From a virus: a stretch of 34,458 bases of DNA. The stretch is taken from positions 1 through 34,458 of IMG/VR virus record IMGVR_UViG_3300045999_005286; one strand, 5' to 3'. This document shows, piece by piece, positions 23,232-30,052 of this stretch (positions are counted from its first letter, which is position 1; the number at the start of each line of letters is the position of its first letter). Position numbers and translations under genes: made by a program. The notes under the pieces are model-generated. The model saw only the letters and a list, made by a program, of their open reading frames with translations, had not been told where the DNA came from and made no database searches.

Positions 23232-23367
23232 TAGGGTTCTCCTTAGTTTTTTAGGTTAAAGAGCGTTCCTTCAGTCGGCGTTTGCGTTCGCTATTTGCGA
23301 ATAGCGAATGAACGTTCCGTTCCGCGTCGGCTTACTTCCGTCTGATATTCCAGATGAACGTAAGGTC

Positions 23368-23396
23368 ATTATAGACCTGTTAATATAGTTATGCAA
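23368..23396 (-). promoter_or_regulatory. Sigma70 promoter TTGCAT-17-TATAAT
   Basis: Minus strand: TTGCAT 23396-23391, 17-bp spacer, TATAAT 23373-23368. It lies just behind speD and is followed by a leader of about 130 nt before ATG 23231, containing a perfect hairpin TTCGCTATT-CGCA-AATAGCGAA (23108-type arms at 23287-23295 and 23300-23308). Leader purpose unknown. Confidence 0.75.
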
Positions 23397-23414
23397 GAAC
23401 TTTTGTAACTTTTG

Positions 23415-23741
23415 TTACCGTTCAATATAACTTAACGTATGATTGGTTGCAGATAATTGATGAATGATAATATCACATCCAATCTTTGGATTACAATCTC
23501 CGCAGGTGTAAACATCTACTGCTGCTTTACCTTCTTCAGGCCAAGTGTGAATACTAATATGACTTTCAGATAAAAGACAAATTACAGTAACTCCTTGTGG
23601 TTCAAACTTTTTTGAGATAGTCTGAACCACAGTTGCACCGCTTGCTGCTGCTGCGTTTTCTAATAAGTCTATAAGACAACGCTCGTCGTCCAGAAGGACA
23701 AACGAGCAACCGTACAGGTTTAAAAGATAATGCTTACCCAT
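23415..23741 (-). CDS. speD: S-adenosylmethionine decarboxylase SpeD
   Basis: 108 aa, full length for the bacterial class 1B family. The self-cleavage and pyruvoyl-forming site is LLSESHISIHTWPEEGKAAV: cleavage at Glu-Ser, with the following His. The active-site Cys is in CGDCNPKIGCD. It makes decarboxylated AdoMet, the aminopropyl donor for spermidine synthesis; phage copies may raise polyamine levels for DNA packaging or host photosystem stability. ATG directly follows the TAA of the 72-aa gene, so it is the last gene of the minus-strand group 24-25 kb. Confidence 0.95.
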   Translation of the reverse strand: MGKHYLLNLYGCSFVLLDDERCLIDLLENAAAASGATVVQTISKKFEPQGVTVICLLSESHISIHTWPEEGKAAVDVYTCGDCNPKIGCDIIIHQLSATNHTLSYIER

Positions 23742-23960
23742 TTATTCAATTGCTTCCTGATCTATTCCATATTCATTTATAAGTTTATCAATTTTAGTAT
23801 CTTTACCTGATAGTTTTTCTATTTCAAATATAGATGACTTTTGATATTTTTTAAGTTTTTTATATTCTTTAATTAACTTATCTACTTCTCTATTTCTAAT
23901 ATAAAGACGTAGCTGTTTGTCTTTTTTTTCGTTGACAAATCCACCAAATCCTTCACTCAT
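23742..23960 (-). CDS. Lys-rich coiled-coil small protein, 72 aa
   Basis: 72 aa, MSEGFGGFVNEKKDKQLRLY then YIRNREVDKLIKEYKKLKKY, QKSSIFEIEKLSG and IDKLINEYGIDQEAIE. A long amphipathic basic helix, probably a coiled coil. No family recognised. ATGA overlap with the 111-aa gene; next gene is speD. Charge-rich composition is like many small phage regulators or scaffold factors. Confidence 0.65.
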   Translation of the reverse strand: MSEGFGGFVNEKKDKQLRLYIRNREVDKLIKEYKKLKKYQKSSIFEIEKLSGKDTKIDKLINEYGIDQEAIE

Positions 23961-24292
23961 TTTCTTTTCTTTTTCTCTGGTTGTTTATATCCCCACAGTT
24001 TAGGGTTAGTTCTACCGTATCCAAAATCAATTTTTTGAATTGCTCCTGGACCAAATCTATCATAATACATATCAAAAATACGAACTCTTGATCCTCTTAC
24101 AAGATCGATACATTCTTCATCATTTACATTATACCAAACTAAGTAAGCATCATTTGGAAATGATGAGTCTTTTGCCTTTTCGATTGTAGTTTTTTCCAGA
24201 AGAATATCACATCCATACTCATGAGGCAGAACTTTTTTTTCTTTATGTGAAGTTTCTGCCATTTTCTTTTTCTCCTTTGCAACTACTGTCAT
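23957..24292 (-). CDS. Conserved-type hypothetical protein, 111 aa
   Basis: 111 aa from ATG 24292 (MTVVAKEKKKMAETSHKEKK). Basic N-terminus, then a compact globular part: LPHEYGCDILLEKTTIEKAK, PNDAYLVWYNVNDEECIDLV, RGSRVRIFDMYYDRFGPGAI and a basic tail. The start was taken at ATG 24292, which overlaps the upstream stop as TCATGA; a longer frame from TTG 24307 is less likely. I do not recognise the fold; the RVRIFDMYYDRFGPGAIQKI stretch looks like a small beta-barrel. Belongs to the 24-25 kb group with the next gene. Confidence 0.65.
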   Translation of the reverse strand: MTVVAKEKKKMAETSHKEKKVLPHEYGCDILLEKTTIEKAKDSSFPNDAYLVWYNVNDEECIDLVRGSRVRIFDMYYDRFGPGAIQKIDFGYGRTNPKLWGYKQPEKKKRK

Positions 24293-24858
24293 GAACGGCC
24301 GCCCCAACTAATATCGGGATATGCTTCTTTTACATTTTCAAAAGATATCTTATATTTATCAGTTAGTTTCTTGTCTTTTGTAAGAATTAATACTTCTGCC
24401 TCCTTCGGATGAAGACCGCGAAGAAGGTTGATAAACATCATCTCTCTACGAATAGATGTGAGAGTATCATTACCACCTTTTACGTAGTGATAAAGATTCT
24501 GCCATTCCTTACGAAGTGATGTTCTTCCTCGACCATCAAGATCTTGACCTGTTGCAGATTCTCCACCCACAGATTCTTTTCGAAGGTTATCCGATAGAGT
24601 CCCAGAATAAACAGATTGTTCATCAGCATTTCCATAAGGAACTTCTCCTTCTGGAACCATCGAGATTACAGAATCATCAAAATTCCAAATAAAAACAGAC
24701 TTTAGAGACTCATGCTCATAAGTCTTAAGAACTTCCACTTTCTTTGCATTACTTCTTTGCTTTGAAGCAAGTTCTAATACTTCAAAAACAAATGGATTTG
24801 TGGGAAGAGAATCGATAGATGTTTCAGTCGTCTTCTTCCTCGTCGTCGTCGTAGCCAT
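24289..24858 (-). CDS. Conserved T4-like phage protein of unknown function, 189 aa
   Basis: 189 aa from ATG 24858 (MATTTTRKKTTETSIDSLPT). The core TNPFVFEVLELASKQRSNAK then KVEVLKTYEHESLKSVFIWN and SVISMVPEGEVPYGNADEQS recurs in T4-like phages. Later parts include RTSLRKEWQNLYHYVKGGND, SIRREMMFINLLRGLHPKEA and EVLILTKDKKL. It may be a replication/transcription accessory protein; nothing proves it. The first 12 codons overlap the Asp/Glu-rich end of the upstream gene in another frame, and there is no Shine-Dalgarno, so the start is uncertain. Confidence 0.7.
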   Translation of the reverse strand: MATTTTRKKTTETSIDSLPTNPFVFEVLELASKQRSNAKKVEVLKTYEHESLKSVFIWNFDDSVISMVPEGEVPYGNADEQSVYSGTLSDNLRKESVGGESATGQDLDGRGRTSLRKEWQNLYHYVKGGNDTLTSIRREMMFINLLRGLHPKEAEVLILTKDKKLTDKYKISFENVKEAYPDISWGGRS

Positions 24859-25057
24859 AATCGTAATCGTTTTCAAATCGTACAGATACTATTTCATCAG
24901 GAATTACCTGACCGTTCTCATCAAAAAACTCTGGATGTAAATACGGAGGTTTTGATTCTTCCAAGTGCCTATAGGTTAACCAACCTATTATACTACCTAC
25001 CATAAAAAAGAGCAACGTGAACATTATCGAGAATGTTATGACATATGCTGTTTCCAT
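24824..25057 (-). CDS. Single-pass membrane protein with acidic tail, 77 aa
   Basis: 77 aa. N-terminal transmembrane helix METAYVITFSIMFTLLFFMV plus GSIIGWLTYR, then a soluble part (YLHPEFFDENGQVIPDEIVS) ending in a Tyr/Asp/Glu tail YDYGYDDDEEEDD. Such one-helix proteins occur in cyanomyoviruses; function unknown. GGAGAA 7 nt before ATG. The acidic tail DNA also encodes the start of the next gene in another frame. Confidence 0.7.
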   Translation of the reverse strand: METAYVITFSIMFTLLFFMVGSIIGWLTYRHLEESKPPYLHPEFFDENGQVIPDEIVSVRFENDYDYGYDDDEEEDD

Positions 25058-25075
25058 TTTTCTTCTCCAGAGAGT

Positions 25076-25282
25076 TTATTTTTTCTTAACATCAAAATGC
25101 AATTCTATAAAGAAATGAAACTCTCTTCTAAAGAGAGAAATCATTTTACCAAACTTCACTTGAAAAGTCTTTGGTTTTGATTCTCTCCTCCTTTTATTCC
25201 TAAGTAGTAATTCAACACCCCGATTAATGTGAGGTTCTGTCTTATTTAGTTTTCTTTTTCCGCCTTCCTGGTCTCTTGTCAT
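25076..25282 (-). CDS. Basic hypothetical protein, 68 aa
   Basis: 68 aa from ATG 25282 (MTRDQEGGKRKLNKTEPHIN); overlaps the end of the upstream gene by 41 nt in another frame. The rest, RGVELLLRNKRRRESKPKTF then KFGKMISLFRREFHFFIELH ending FDVKKK, is basic and beta-rich and looks like a real protein sequence. No other frame uses this stretch. No good RBS before the ATG; the start is uncertain. Function unknown. Confidence 0.5.
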   Translation of the reverse strand: MTRDQEGGKRKLNKTEPHINRGVELLLRNKRRRESKPKTFQVKFGKMISLFRREFHFFIELHFDVKKK

Positions 25283-25601
25283 AATTGTACTTCCAGGCAT
25301 CTTCAAGTATACCGTGTAGGTAATTTCTTATTTTTCTTGCTTCTGGTTTTGGAATGTGTCCGTAACCTTCACGAAGTTGTCTATGCATTTCATCTGAACC
25401 ACCTTCAAGATAGTCATCTAAATCCATTACTAGATTGCCGATTTCATTTGCAGTAGAACTTCCAATAAACTCTTCAATTTCTACTTTTTTTGCTCCACGA
25501 ATTTTCAAGTAATCATAAAATTTTAACACAAACTGACCTTGAAAAGCATAATCAATTGCTCTCTCAACATCATAGTAGACTTCGTGAAATGTACTATTCA
25601 T
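25242..25601 (-). CDS. Conserved-type hypothetical protein, 119 aa
   Basis: 119 aa: MNSTFHEVYYDVERAIDYAF then GQFVLKFYDYLKIRGAKKVE, IGSSTANEIGNLVMDLDDYL, RQLREGYGHIPKPEARKIRN and LHGILEDAWKYNYDK, with a basic C-terminus. Mainly helical. This kind of protein stands beside the glutaredoxin gene in cyanophages; a role in the same redox or nucleotide module is possible but not shown. TAATG overlap with glutaredoxin: its ATG (25601) is inside the stop of glutaredoxin. Confidence 0.65.
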   Translation of the reverse strand: MNSTFHEVYYDVERAIDYAFQGQFVLKFYDYLKIRGAKKVEIEEFIGSSTANEIGNLVMDLDDYLEGGSDEMHRQLREGYGHIPKPEARKIRNYLHGILEDAWKYNYDKRPGRRKKKTK

Positions 25602-25837
25602 TATACCAAATTCTGCTCCTTCAGATATTGTACGGTATCAGAACACCCACCAATATGTTGATCGTTTGAAATTACCTGAGGAAATGTAGATCCTTCCCCA
25701 AATTCTGCATAGAATTCTTCTTTGGTAAAATCAATATTTAGTTTGTAAACTACATGCTGCAACTCTGCTAACTGTAGCACTTGTTCTACTTTAGTGCAAT
25801 ACGGACAACCATCTTTTGAATAAACTGTGAACTTCAT
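25601..25837 (-). CDS. Glutaredoxin
   Basis: 78 aa, complete. Thioredoxin fold: MKFTVYSKDGCPYCTKVEQV with the CPYC dithiol active site (residues 10-13 area), FPQVISNDQHIGGCSDTVQY with the cis-Pro (TFPQV) and GGCSD glutathione site. T4 carries the related NrdC; phage glutaredoxins reduce ribonucleotide reductase. A CTAAATA motif lies 22 nt before ATG. Active residues and length are typical. Confidence 0.9.
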   Translation of the reverse strand: MKFTVYSKDGCPYCTKVEQVLQLAELQHVVYKLNIDFTKEEFYAEFGEGSTFPQVISNDQHIGGCSDTVQYLKEQNLV

Positions 25838-25857
25838 AATTGTTATAAAACTGAAAG

Positions 25858-26142
25858 TTATTTAGAGTTGATTGGAATTCCTTGTCCTTCAGGAAGCCAT
25901 ACTTGCTGCTGAAGTTCTATTGGAGGTAGTTCTTCTTTTGCAGCGGGCAATCCCTGTTGTCCCGGAAGTTGTTTATCTGTTGTTGATGTAACTGTAATCA
26001 CTTGATCCACAATTAACTTTTGCTTTCGATAAATTCTTTTATCTGGGTTAAAACCAACCATTATAAGAGCATCTTTTTCTTCACCACAATGAGCAATTAC
26101 TCTACCTGTGGTTCTGTCAATCACTACCCAATAATCATACAT
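25858..26142 (-). CDS. Hypothetical protein, 94 aa
   Basis: 94 aa: MYDYWVVIDRTTGRVIAHCG then EEKDALIMVGFNPDKRIYRK and QKLIVDQVITVTSTTDKQLP, ending in a Pro/Gln-rich tail. N-terminal half is a small beta-rich domain with WVVIDRTTGRVIAHCG as a typical strand-turn-strand; the C-terminal half looks disordered. Function unknown. Its start overlaps the stop of the 37-aa gene (TAATG). Confidence 0.65.
   Translation of the reverse strand: MYDYWVVIDRTTGRVIAHCGEEKDALIMVGFNPDKRIYRKQKLIVDQVITVTSTTDKQLPGQQGLPAAKEELPPIELQQQVWLPEGQGIPINSK
25859..25865 (-). promoter_or_regulatory. Late promoter motif CTAAATA
   Basis: CTAAATA on the minus strand in the last codons of the 94-aa gene, 22 nt before the glutaredoxin ATG 25837. 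The stop codon TAA is part of the motif context, so chance is possible. Confidence 0.4.
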
Positions 26143-26255
26143 TATTTTTTTTTCTGACTTTTTGTATTATAAGTTTCTTTTACTGGTCTGTAAAGTCCAG
26201 GCCAAGTATCTCTAATAATTTCTGCAAGTTTGTAAGGTGTCTCGGAAGTAATCAT
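26142..26255 (-). CDS. Small hypothetical protein, 37 aa
   Basis: 37 aa, MITSETPYKLAEIIRDTWPG then LYRPVKETYNTKSQKKK. Basic C-terminus. The ATG lies one base after the stop of the 53-aa gene and its stop overlaps the next ATG (TAATG), consistent with a translated operon. No RBS visible. Unclassified. Confidence 0.55.
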   Translation of the reverse strand: MITSETPYKLAEIIRDTWPGLYRPVKETYNTKSQKKK

Positions 26256-26256
26256 T

Positions 26257-26418
26257 TCAATATCTTGATGGCGTGTAGTCAAGGTCTCCAAGAATATCTT
26301 CTAGCATTATACCATAATCTTTGAATCTTTTGTCACCAGCAATAAAACATCTTTGACGCATCCATACGGCATCAGCCAGAAGTTTTACTTGATCTTCTGT
26401 GAGTGTTAAGGTTTTCAT
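26257..26418 (-). CDS. Small hypothetical protein, 53 aa
   Basis: 53 aa, MKTLTLTEDQVKLLADAVWM then RQRCFIAGDKRFKDYGIMLE and DILGDLDYTPSRY. Helical and charged; the layout (short strand, helix, Cys, helix) is like small phage regulators, but no family is recognised. An AGAGG about 12 nt upstream is a weak Shine-Dalgarno. Downstream of the HNH gene, on the same strand. Confidence 0.6.
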   Translation of the reverse strand: MKTLTLTEDQVKLLADAVWMRQRCFIAGDKRFKDYGIMLEDILGDLDYTPSRY

Positions 26419-26451
26419 TTATAAAAAGCAACCTCTTTATGTATAAAATCG

Positions 26452-26823
26452 CTAGTATACAATATTCTTTCTTGGGCGATATGAATAGAGGTTAGTTGGC
26501 TTTGGTGGTTTCATCCACTCCTCTATTGTATAAAATTTTTCTTCACAATAAAAATCTTGCTGAACGTACCACAATTTCCAATGGTCGTGTCCTTTGGATT
26601 GATTACAAGATTTGCAGCAACACACTACATTTCTTGTTATATCCAATCCACCTTTAGATTGTGGAATAACATGGTCGAGGGTTAAATCTTCTTCTGAATC
26701 ACAATAAGCACATTTGTGATTCCAACTTTCCTTTATTTGTTTTCTCCATAATCGTTTTGCTTCTGATTGACTCGTTGCTTGTAGATTGAACAAGTATTCT
26801 TCAGGCGATTGGAGAGGTCCCAT
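26452..26823 (-). CDS. HNH endonuclease, free-standing
   Basis: 123 aa. Canonical HNH with zinc-binding CxxC pairs: KCAYCDSEEDLTLDHVIPQS (DH catalytic His/Asp region), KGGLDITRNVVCCCKSCNQS and KGHDHWKLW. It follows psbD by about 150 nt on the same strand. It is likely a homing endonuclease: it lies next to psbD and psbA, genes in which such enzymes spread by cutting intron- or gene-free alleles. A late-promoter motif AAATAAATA lies 21 nt before ATG. The N-terminal helix MGPLQSPEEYLFNLQATSQS could be the DNA-recognition part. psbD itself shows no interruption. Confidence 0.85.
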   Translation of the reverse strand: MGPLQSPEEYLFNLQATSQSEAKRLWRKQIKESWNHKCAYCDSEEDLTLDHVIPQSKGGLDITRNVVCCCKSCNQSKGHDHWKLWYVQQDFYCEEKFYTIEEWMKPPKPTNLYSYRPRKNIVY

Positions 26824-26843
26824 AAGTGCTTGCGACTTGTGAG

Positions 26844-26852
26844 TATTTATTT
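26844..26852 (-). promoter_or_regulatory. Late promoter motif AAATAAATA
   Basis: Minus-strand AAATAAATA 21 nt before the HNH start. Variant, AT-rich context, moderate support. Confidence 0.35.
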
Positions 26853-26854
26853 TA

Positions 26855-26935
26855 TCAATAATGATAGTGGTCTGTCAGAGACATTAAGAACATAAACAAA
26901 CCGAAGAAGATAAAGAAAAGAAGTATTCCAAGCAT
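26855..26935 (-). CDS. Possible hydrophobic 26-aa peptide
   Basis: ATG 26935, inside the U-tract of the psbD terminator, opens MLGILLFFIFFGLFMFLMSL followed by TDHYHY. A single highly hydrophobic helix, like the small photosystem II subunits in size, but without a Shine-Dalgarno and with a start inside a terminator. Weak, recorded because phages of this group carry several such peptides. Confidence 0.3.
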   Translation of the reverse strand: MLGILLFFIFFGLFMFLMSLTDHYHY

Positions 26936-26960
26936 AAAAAAAGGAGTTCCAAAGAACTCC
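26936..26960 (-). terminator. Terminator after psbD
   Basis: GGAGTTC-TTTG-GAACTCC followed by TTTTTTT on the minus strand: 7-bp perfect stem, 4-nt loop and 7 U. Ends the psbD transcript. Confidence 0.85.
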
Positions 26961-26970
26961 TCTATTTATT

Positions 26971-28032
26971 TTAGAGTGCGTTACCCCGAGGTAATACTTC
27001 CTCTGGAAATACAAAGTTCTCGTGCGGTTGGTCTACTGGTGCCATCCATGCTCTAAGTCCTTCATTAAGCAAGATATTCTTCGTATAGAAAGTCTCAAAT
27101 TCAGGATCCTCCGCAGCACGAATCTCCTGAGATACAAAGTCGTAAGCACGAAGATTAAGGGCAAGACCAATAATACCGATACTGGAGGTCCAGAGACCCA
27201 TAACAGGCACAAACAACATAAAGAAATGAAGCCAACGCTTGTTACTAAAAGCAATGCCAAAAATCTGAGACCAGTATCTATTAGCAGTGACCATAGAATA
27301 AGTCTCTTCTTCTTGTGTTGGTTCAAATGCTTTGAATGTATTTGCCTGATCGCCATCTTCAAATAGTGTATTTTCAACTGTTGCTCCGTGAATCGCACAG
27401 AGCAGTGCTCCTCCCAGTATACCAGCAACTCCCATCATATGGAAGGGATTGAGGGTCCAGTTGTGGAAACCCTGAAGAAACAGTAGGAACCTGAAGATTG
27501 CTGCAACACCAAATGAAGGGGCAAAGAACCAACTGGATTGTCCCAGTGGATACATCAGGAATACAGAAACGAATACAGCAATAGGACCAGAGAATGCGAT
27601 TGCATTATAAGGACGGATACCTACAAGACGGGCAATCTCGAACTGGCGAAGCATGAATCCAATCAGAGCGAAAGATCCGTGTAACGCCACAAAAGTCCAG
27701 AGTCCCCCAAGTTGGATCCAACGGACGAAATCTCCCTGAGCTTCAGGACCCCAAAGTAGAAGAAGAGAATGACCCATAGAATCTGCAGGGGTGCTTACCG
27801 CAGCGGTCAACGCATTACAACCTTCCAAATAACTGGAAGCAATACCGTGCGTATACCACGAAGATACAAATGTTGTTCCAGTAAGCCACCCACCAAGGGC
27901 AAGATAAGCAGTGGGAAAAAGTAATAGTCCAGACCAACCCACAAATATGAAGCGATCACGTTTAACCCAGTCATCCAGGACATCGAACCACCCCCTTTGT
28001 TGAATTGGTTGTGAAAGTGTTGAAGAAGTCAT
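26971..28032 (-). CDS. psbD: Photosystem II D2 protein PsbD
   Basis: 353 aa from ATG 28032 ([20 protein letters not shown]); the frame can be read from a TTG three codons earlier, but GGAGG lies just before ATG 28032. D2 signatures are all present: [60 protein letters not shown] with the quinone/iron-region His and Trp, [20 protein letters not shown], and [20 protein letters not shown] ending VLPRGNAL. D2 with D1 forms the PSII core; phage copies keep photosynthesis running during infection. A TTGACT-17-TAAACT promoter lies upstream and a strong terminator follows. The gene is uninterrupted. Confidence 0.98.
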   Translation of the reverse strand: MTSSTLSQPIQQRGWFDVLDDWVKRDRFIFVGWSGLLLFPTAYLALGGWLTGTTFVSSWYTHGIASSYLEGCNALTAAVSTPADSMGHSLLLLWGPEAQGDFVRWIQLGGLWTFVALHGSFALIGFMLRQFEIARLVGIRPYNAIAFSGPIAVFVSVFLMYPLGQSSWFFAPSFGVAAIFRFLLFLQGFHNWTLNPFHMMGVAGILGGALLCAIHGATVENTLFEDGDQANTFKAFEPTQEEETYSMVTANRYWSQIFGIAFSNKRWLHFFMLFVPVMGLWTSSIGIIGLALNLRAYDFVSQEIRAAEDPEFETFYTKNILLNEGLRAWMAPVDQPHENFVFPEEVLPRGNAL

Positions 28033-28058
28033 AACCTCCAATCGTATTTCTCATATTT

Positions 28059-28087
28059 AGTTTACAATACTTTACATTAGAAGTCAA
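28059..28087 (-). promoter_or_regulatory. psbD promoter TTGACT-17-TAAACT
   Basis: Minus strand: TTGACT 28087-28082, spacer 17, TAAACT 28064-28059, about 20 nt before ATG 28032, just after the endonuclease stop. Good -35 (5/6), fair -10. Confidence 0.55.
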
Positions 28088-28093
28088 TGAGTA

Positions 28094-28525
28094 TTAGTTC
28101 TTATGTTTATTGAGGTAGAGTATCATTTCAGATAAAAGATTTACATTGTCATTGACTTGACCCAACACCATATTACAGTTCCTACAAAGCAACTGACGGA
28201 CTTTACCAGTTTCATGGTCATGATCTACGCAAAGTTTTTTCCATTTACCATCACCTTCTCCTTTACAAATAGCACAAACTCCTCGTTGATCTTCAAACAT
28301 TTGTTGATGTTCTTGAAGAGTTATACCATAGTTTCTCTTTAAATCATTATTTCTTGTGCGTTCTGGATTTGCCTGATGACGTGCCTTCACTCTTGCCTTA
28401 TCACATTCTTTACAAGCGGAGTGCCTCCTACCAGTTTTCTTATCACGCATATAAAACTCCGTAGCAAGTTTTTTTTCACCACAGGTCATACAGGTTCTAT
28501 ACAGGTCGGAGTATAGTTTAGTCAT
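28094..28525 (-). CDS. HNH/endonuclease VII-type homing endonuclease (F-CphI-like)
   Basis: 143 aa. Endonuclease VII-type HNH: N-terminal zinc part TCMTCGEKKLATEFYMRDKK, CKECDKARVKARHQANPERT, then QRGVCAICKGEGDGKWKKLC, VDHDHETGKVRQLLCRNCNM and VLGQVNDNVNLLSEMI. CxxC pairs and the DHDHETGKVR...LLCxxCN signature are complete. It lies just downstream of psbA exon 2. In cyanophage S-PM2 a free-standing HNH enzyme, F-CphI, sits in the same place and cuts intronless psbA, moving the intron (collaborative homing). This protein is probably the same kind. A perfect TATAAATA late promoter lies 25 nt before ATG. Confidence 0.9.
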   Translation of the reverse strand: MTKLYSDLYRTCMTCGEKKLATEFYMRDKKTGRRHSACKECDKARVKARHQANPERTRNNDLKRNYGITLQEHQQMFEDQRGVCAICKGEGDGKWKKLCVDHDHETGKVRQLLCRNCNMVLGQVNDNVNLLSEMILYLNKHKN

Positions 28526-28549
28526 TTCGTGCTTTCTTTCGTGCTTAAA

Positions 28550-28557
28550 TATTTATA
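28550..28557 (-). promoter_or_regulatory. Late promoter TATAAATA
   Basis: Perfect late element on the minus strand, directly after the U-tract of the psbA terminator and 25 nt before the endonuclease ATG 28525. Confidence 0.7.
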
Positions 28558-28581
28558 AAAAAAGGAACTCCGAAGAGTTCC
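28557..28581 (-). terminator. Terminator after psbA
   Basis: GGAACTC-TTCG-GAGTTCC then TTTTTTT: 7-bp stem with a TTCG tetraloop and 7 U. Sits 11 nt after the psbA stop. Confidence 0.85.
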
Positions 28582-28592
28582 CCTTTATTATA

Positions 28593-29882
28593 TCACCCGA
28601 TGGTTGGTGCTGTCAATGCAACAGGAGTGTTACTAGCAGCAGCAAGATCAAGTGGGAAGTTGTGAGCATTCCTTGTGTTTTAACCTTTGTCGCCAAAGGG
28701 AGCGGACTATATCATCACTCATAAGAGTGTCGGACGCTAGTGGCGTATTACGGATGAAGCGTCATCCACCGCCTAGTCTCTGAACCTTCCTTACACGCTT
28801 GCAAGGCTTGGCTGCTGATTGTCTACAAGAGAGTTCCAGCAATTCATCCGATTTAACGAGCGCCATGCGTTCACAAAACGCTCGTGCATTACCTCCATGC
28901 CCAGTCCAGCACGGTTGAGAACATCAGCCCAGGTATTAACTACACGGTTCTGACTATCAACAATGGACTGATTGAAATTAAAGCCATTCAAATTGAAAGC
29001 CATGGTGCTAACACCAAGAGCAGTAAACCAGATGCCAACTACAGGCCAGGCAGCGAGGAAGAAGTGCAGTGAACGAGAGTTGTTGAACGAAGCGTATTGG
29101 AAGATAAGACGACCAAAGTAACCATGAGCAGCTACAATGTTGTAGGTCTCTTCTTCTTGACCGAACTTGTAACCATAGTTCTGAGATTCGTTCTCGGTGG
29201 TTTCACGCACCAGGGAGGAGGTCACCAGCGAACCGTGCATGGCGGAGAACAGGGAGCCACCGAACACACCAGCCACACCAAGCATGTGGAAGGGGTGCAT
29301 CAGGATGTTGTGCTCTGCCTGGAACACAAGCATATAGTTGAAAGTACCAGAGATACCCAGAGGCATCGCATCAGAGAAAGAACCTTGACCGAAAGGATAA
29401 ACCAGGAATACTGCAGAAGCAGCGGCAACAGGTGCGCTATAAGCAACGCAGATCCAAGGACGCATACCAAGACGGTAGGAAAGTTCCCACTCACGACCCA
29501 TATAGGCATAGATACCAATCAGGAAGTGGAACACAACCAGTTGGAAAGGACCACCGTTGTAGAGCCACTCATCCAGGGAAGCAGCTTCCCAGATGGGATA
29601 AAAGTGCAGTCCAATTGCGTTGGACGAAGGAATAACAGCACCAGAGATGATGTTGTTTCCGTACATGAGTGAACCAGCAACGGGTTCACGGATACCATCA
29701 ATGTCCACAGGGGGAGCACCGATGAAGGCGATGATGAAACAAGTTGTAGCAGCAAGCAGGCAAGGAATCATCAGGACTCCAAACCAACCGACATAAAGAC
29801 GATTATCGGTTGAAGTAACCCAGTTGCAGAACTGTTCCCAAATATTCGATTGTGATTGTTGACGTGAAAGTGTAGCAGTCAT
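28593..29882 (-). CDS. psbA: Photosystem II D1 protein PsbA, split by a group I intron
   Basis: Exon 1 is 29882-28878 (335 codons, [20 protein letters not shown] to [15 protein letters not shown]) and exon 2 is 28670-28593 ([20 protein letters not shown] to APTIG). Spliced protein: 360 aa, the normal D1 precursor length. Motifs are intact: the special-pair His region, [40 protein letters not shown], and ligands to the Mn4CaO5 cluster in GMEVMHER plus exon 2 (H337, D342, A344 in the plant numbering). The unspliced frame adds 28 unrelated residues ([20 protein letters not shown] and on) and stops, losing those ligands. A TTGACA-17-TATGAT promoter overlapping a late motif drives it through a structured leader of about 165 nt. 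Confidence 0.97.
28671..28877 (-). ncRNA. Group I self-splicing intron in psbA (207 nt)
   Basis: Exon 1 ends GAGCGT and the intron carries GCGCTC 15 nt later: a 6-bp P1 with the U.G pair at the splice site. GCATG just before GCGCTC can pair with the start of exon 2 (AATGC) as P10. The group I core is visible: CAGAGACTAGG (P7 5' strand, GACTA) with GATATAGTCC (P7 3' strand, TAGTC). Hairpins GGATGA-CGCT-TCATCC, CACTC-TTAT-GAGTG and CCTTTG-GCGA-CAAAGG (GNRA loop, P9-like) lie in between or after. The intron ends with G before AATGCTCAC. It holds no ORF. Size and site match the known S-PM2 psbA intron (212 nt). Confidence 0.93.
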
Positions 29883-30052
29883 TTGTCGTTAAAGGGTAAG
29901 TAAAAAGTCCAGGGGGAACTGGATATTACGTTATTCCCCACACCACCCTCCAGTGTGGGTATGAGAGACGCATTTATACTCCCATAGGTCTCGGTTAACG
30001 GGAGTTACAAAGATTAAAGAACTGTTACATTCCTTAACCTGTTGATGTATTT

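Noticed and set aside
25242-25248. CTAAATA at the end of the 119-aa gene
   Set aside because: It falls inside the next gene's coding region, more than 180 nt before any start.
28033-28041. TTG start for psbD three codons upstream
   Set aside because: That TTG overlaps the GGAGG ribosome binding site of ATG 28032; the shorter protein matches D2 length.
28791-28877. 28-residue tail of the unspliced psbA frame as part of D1
   Set aside because: The true D1 C-terminus is found 207 nt further on and group I intron core elements lie between, so the tail is intron sequence.
29097-29672. 191-aa plus-strand frame over psbA, and other long antisense frames (18328-18708, 27022-27366)
   Set aside because: They mirror strongly conserved psbA, gp32 and psbD codons, have no RBS or promoter, and show shadow-type composition.
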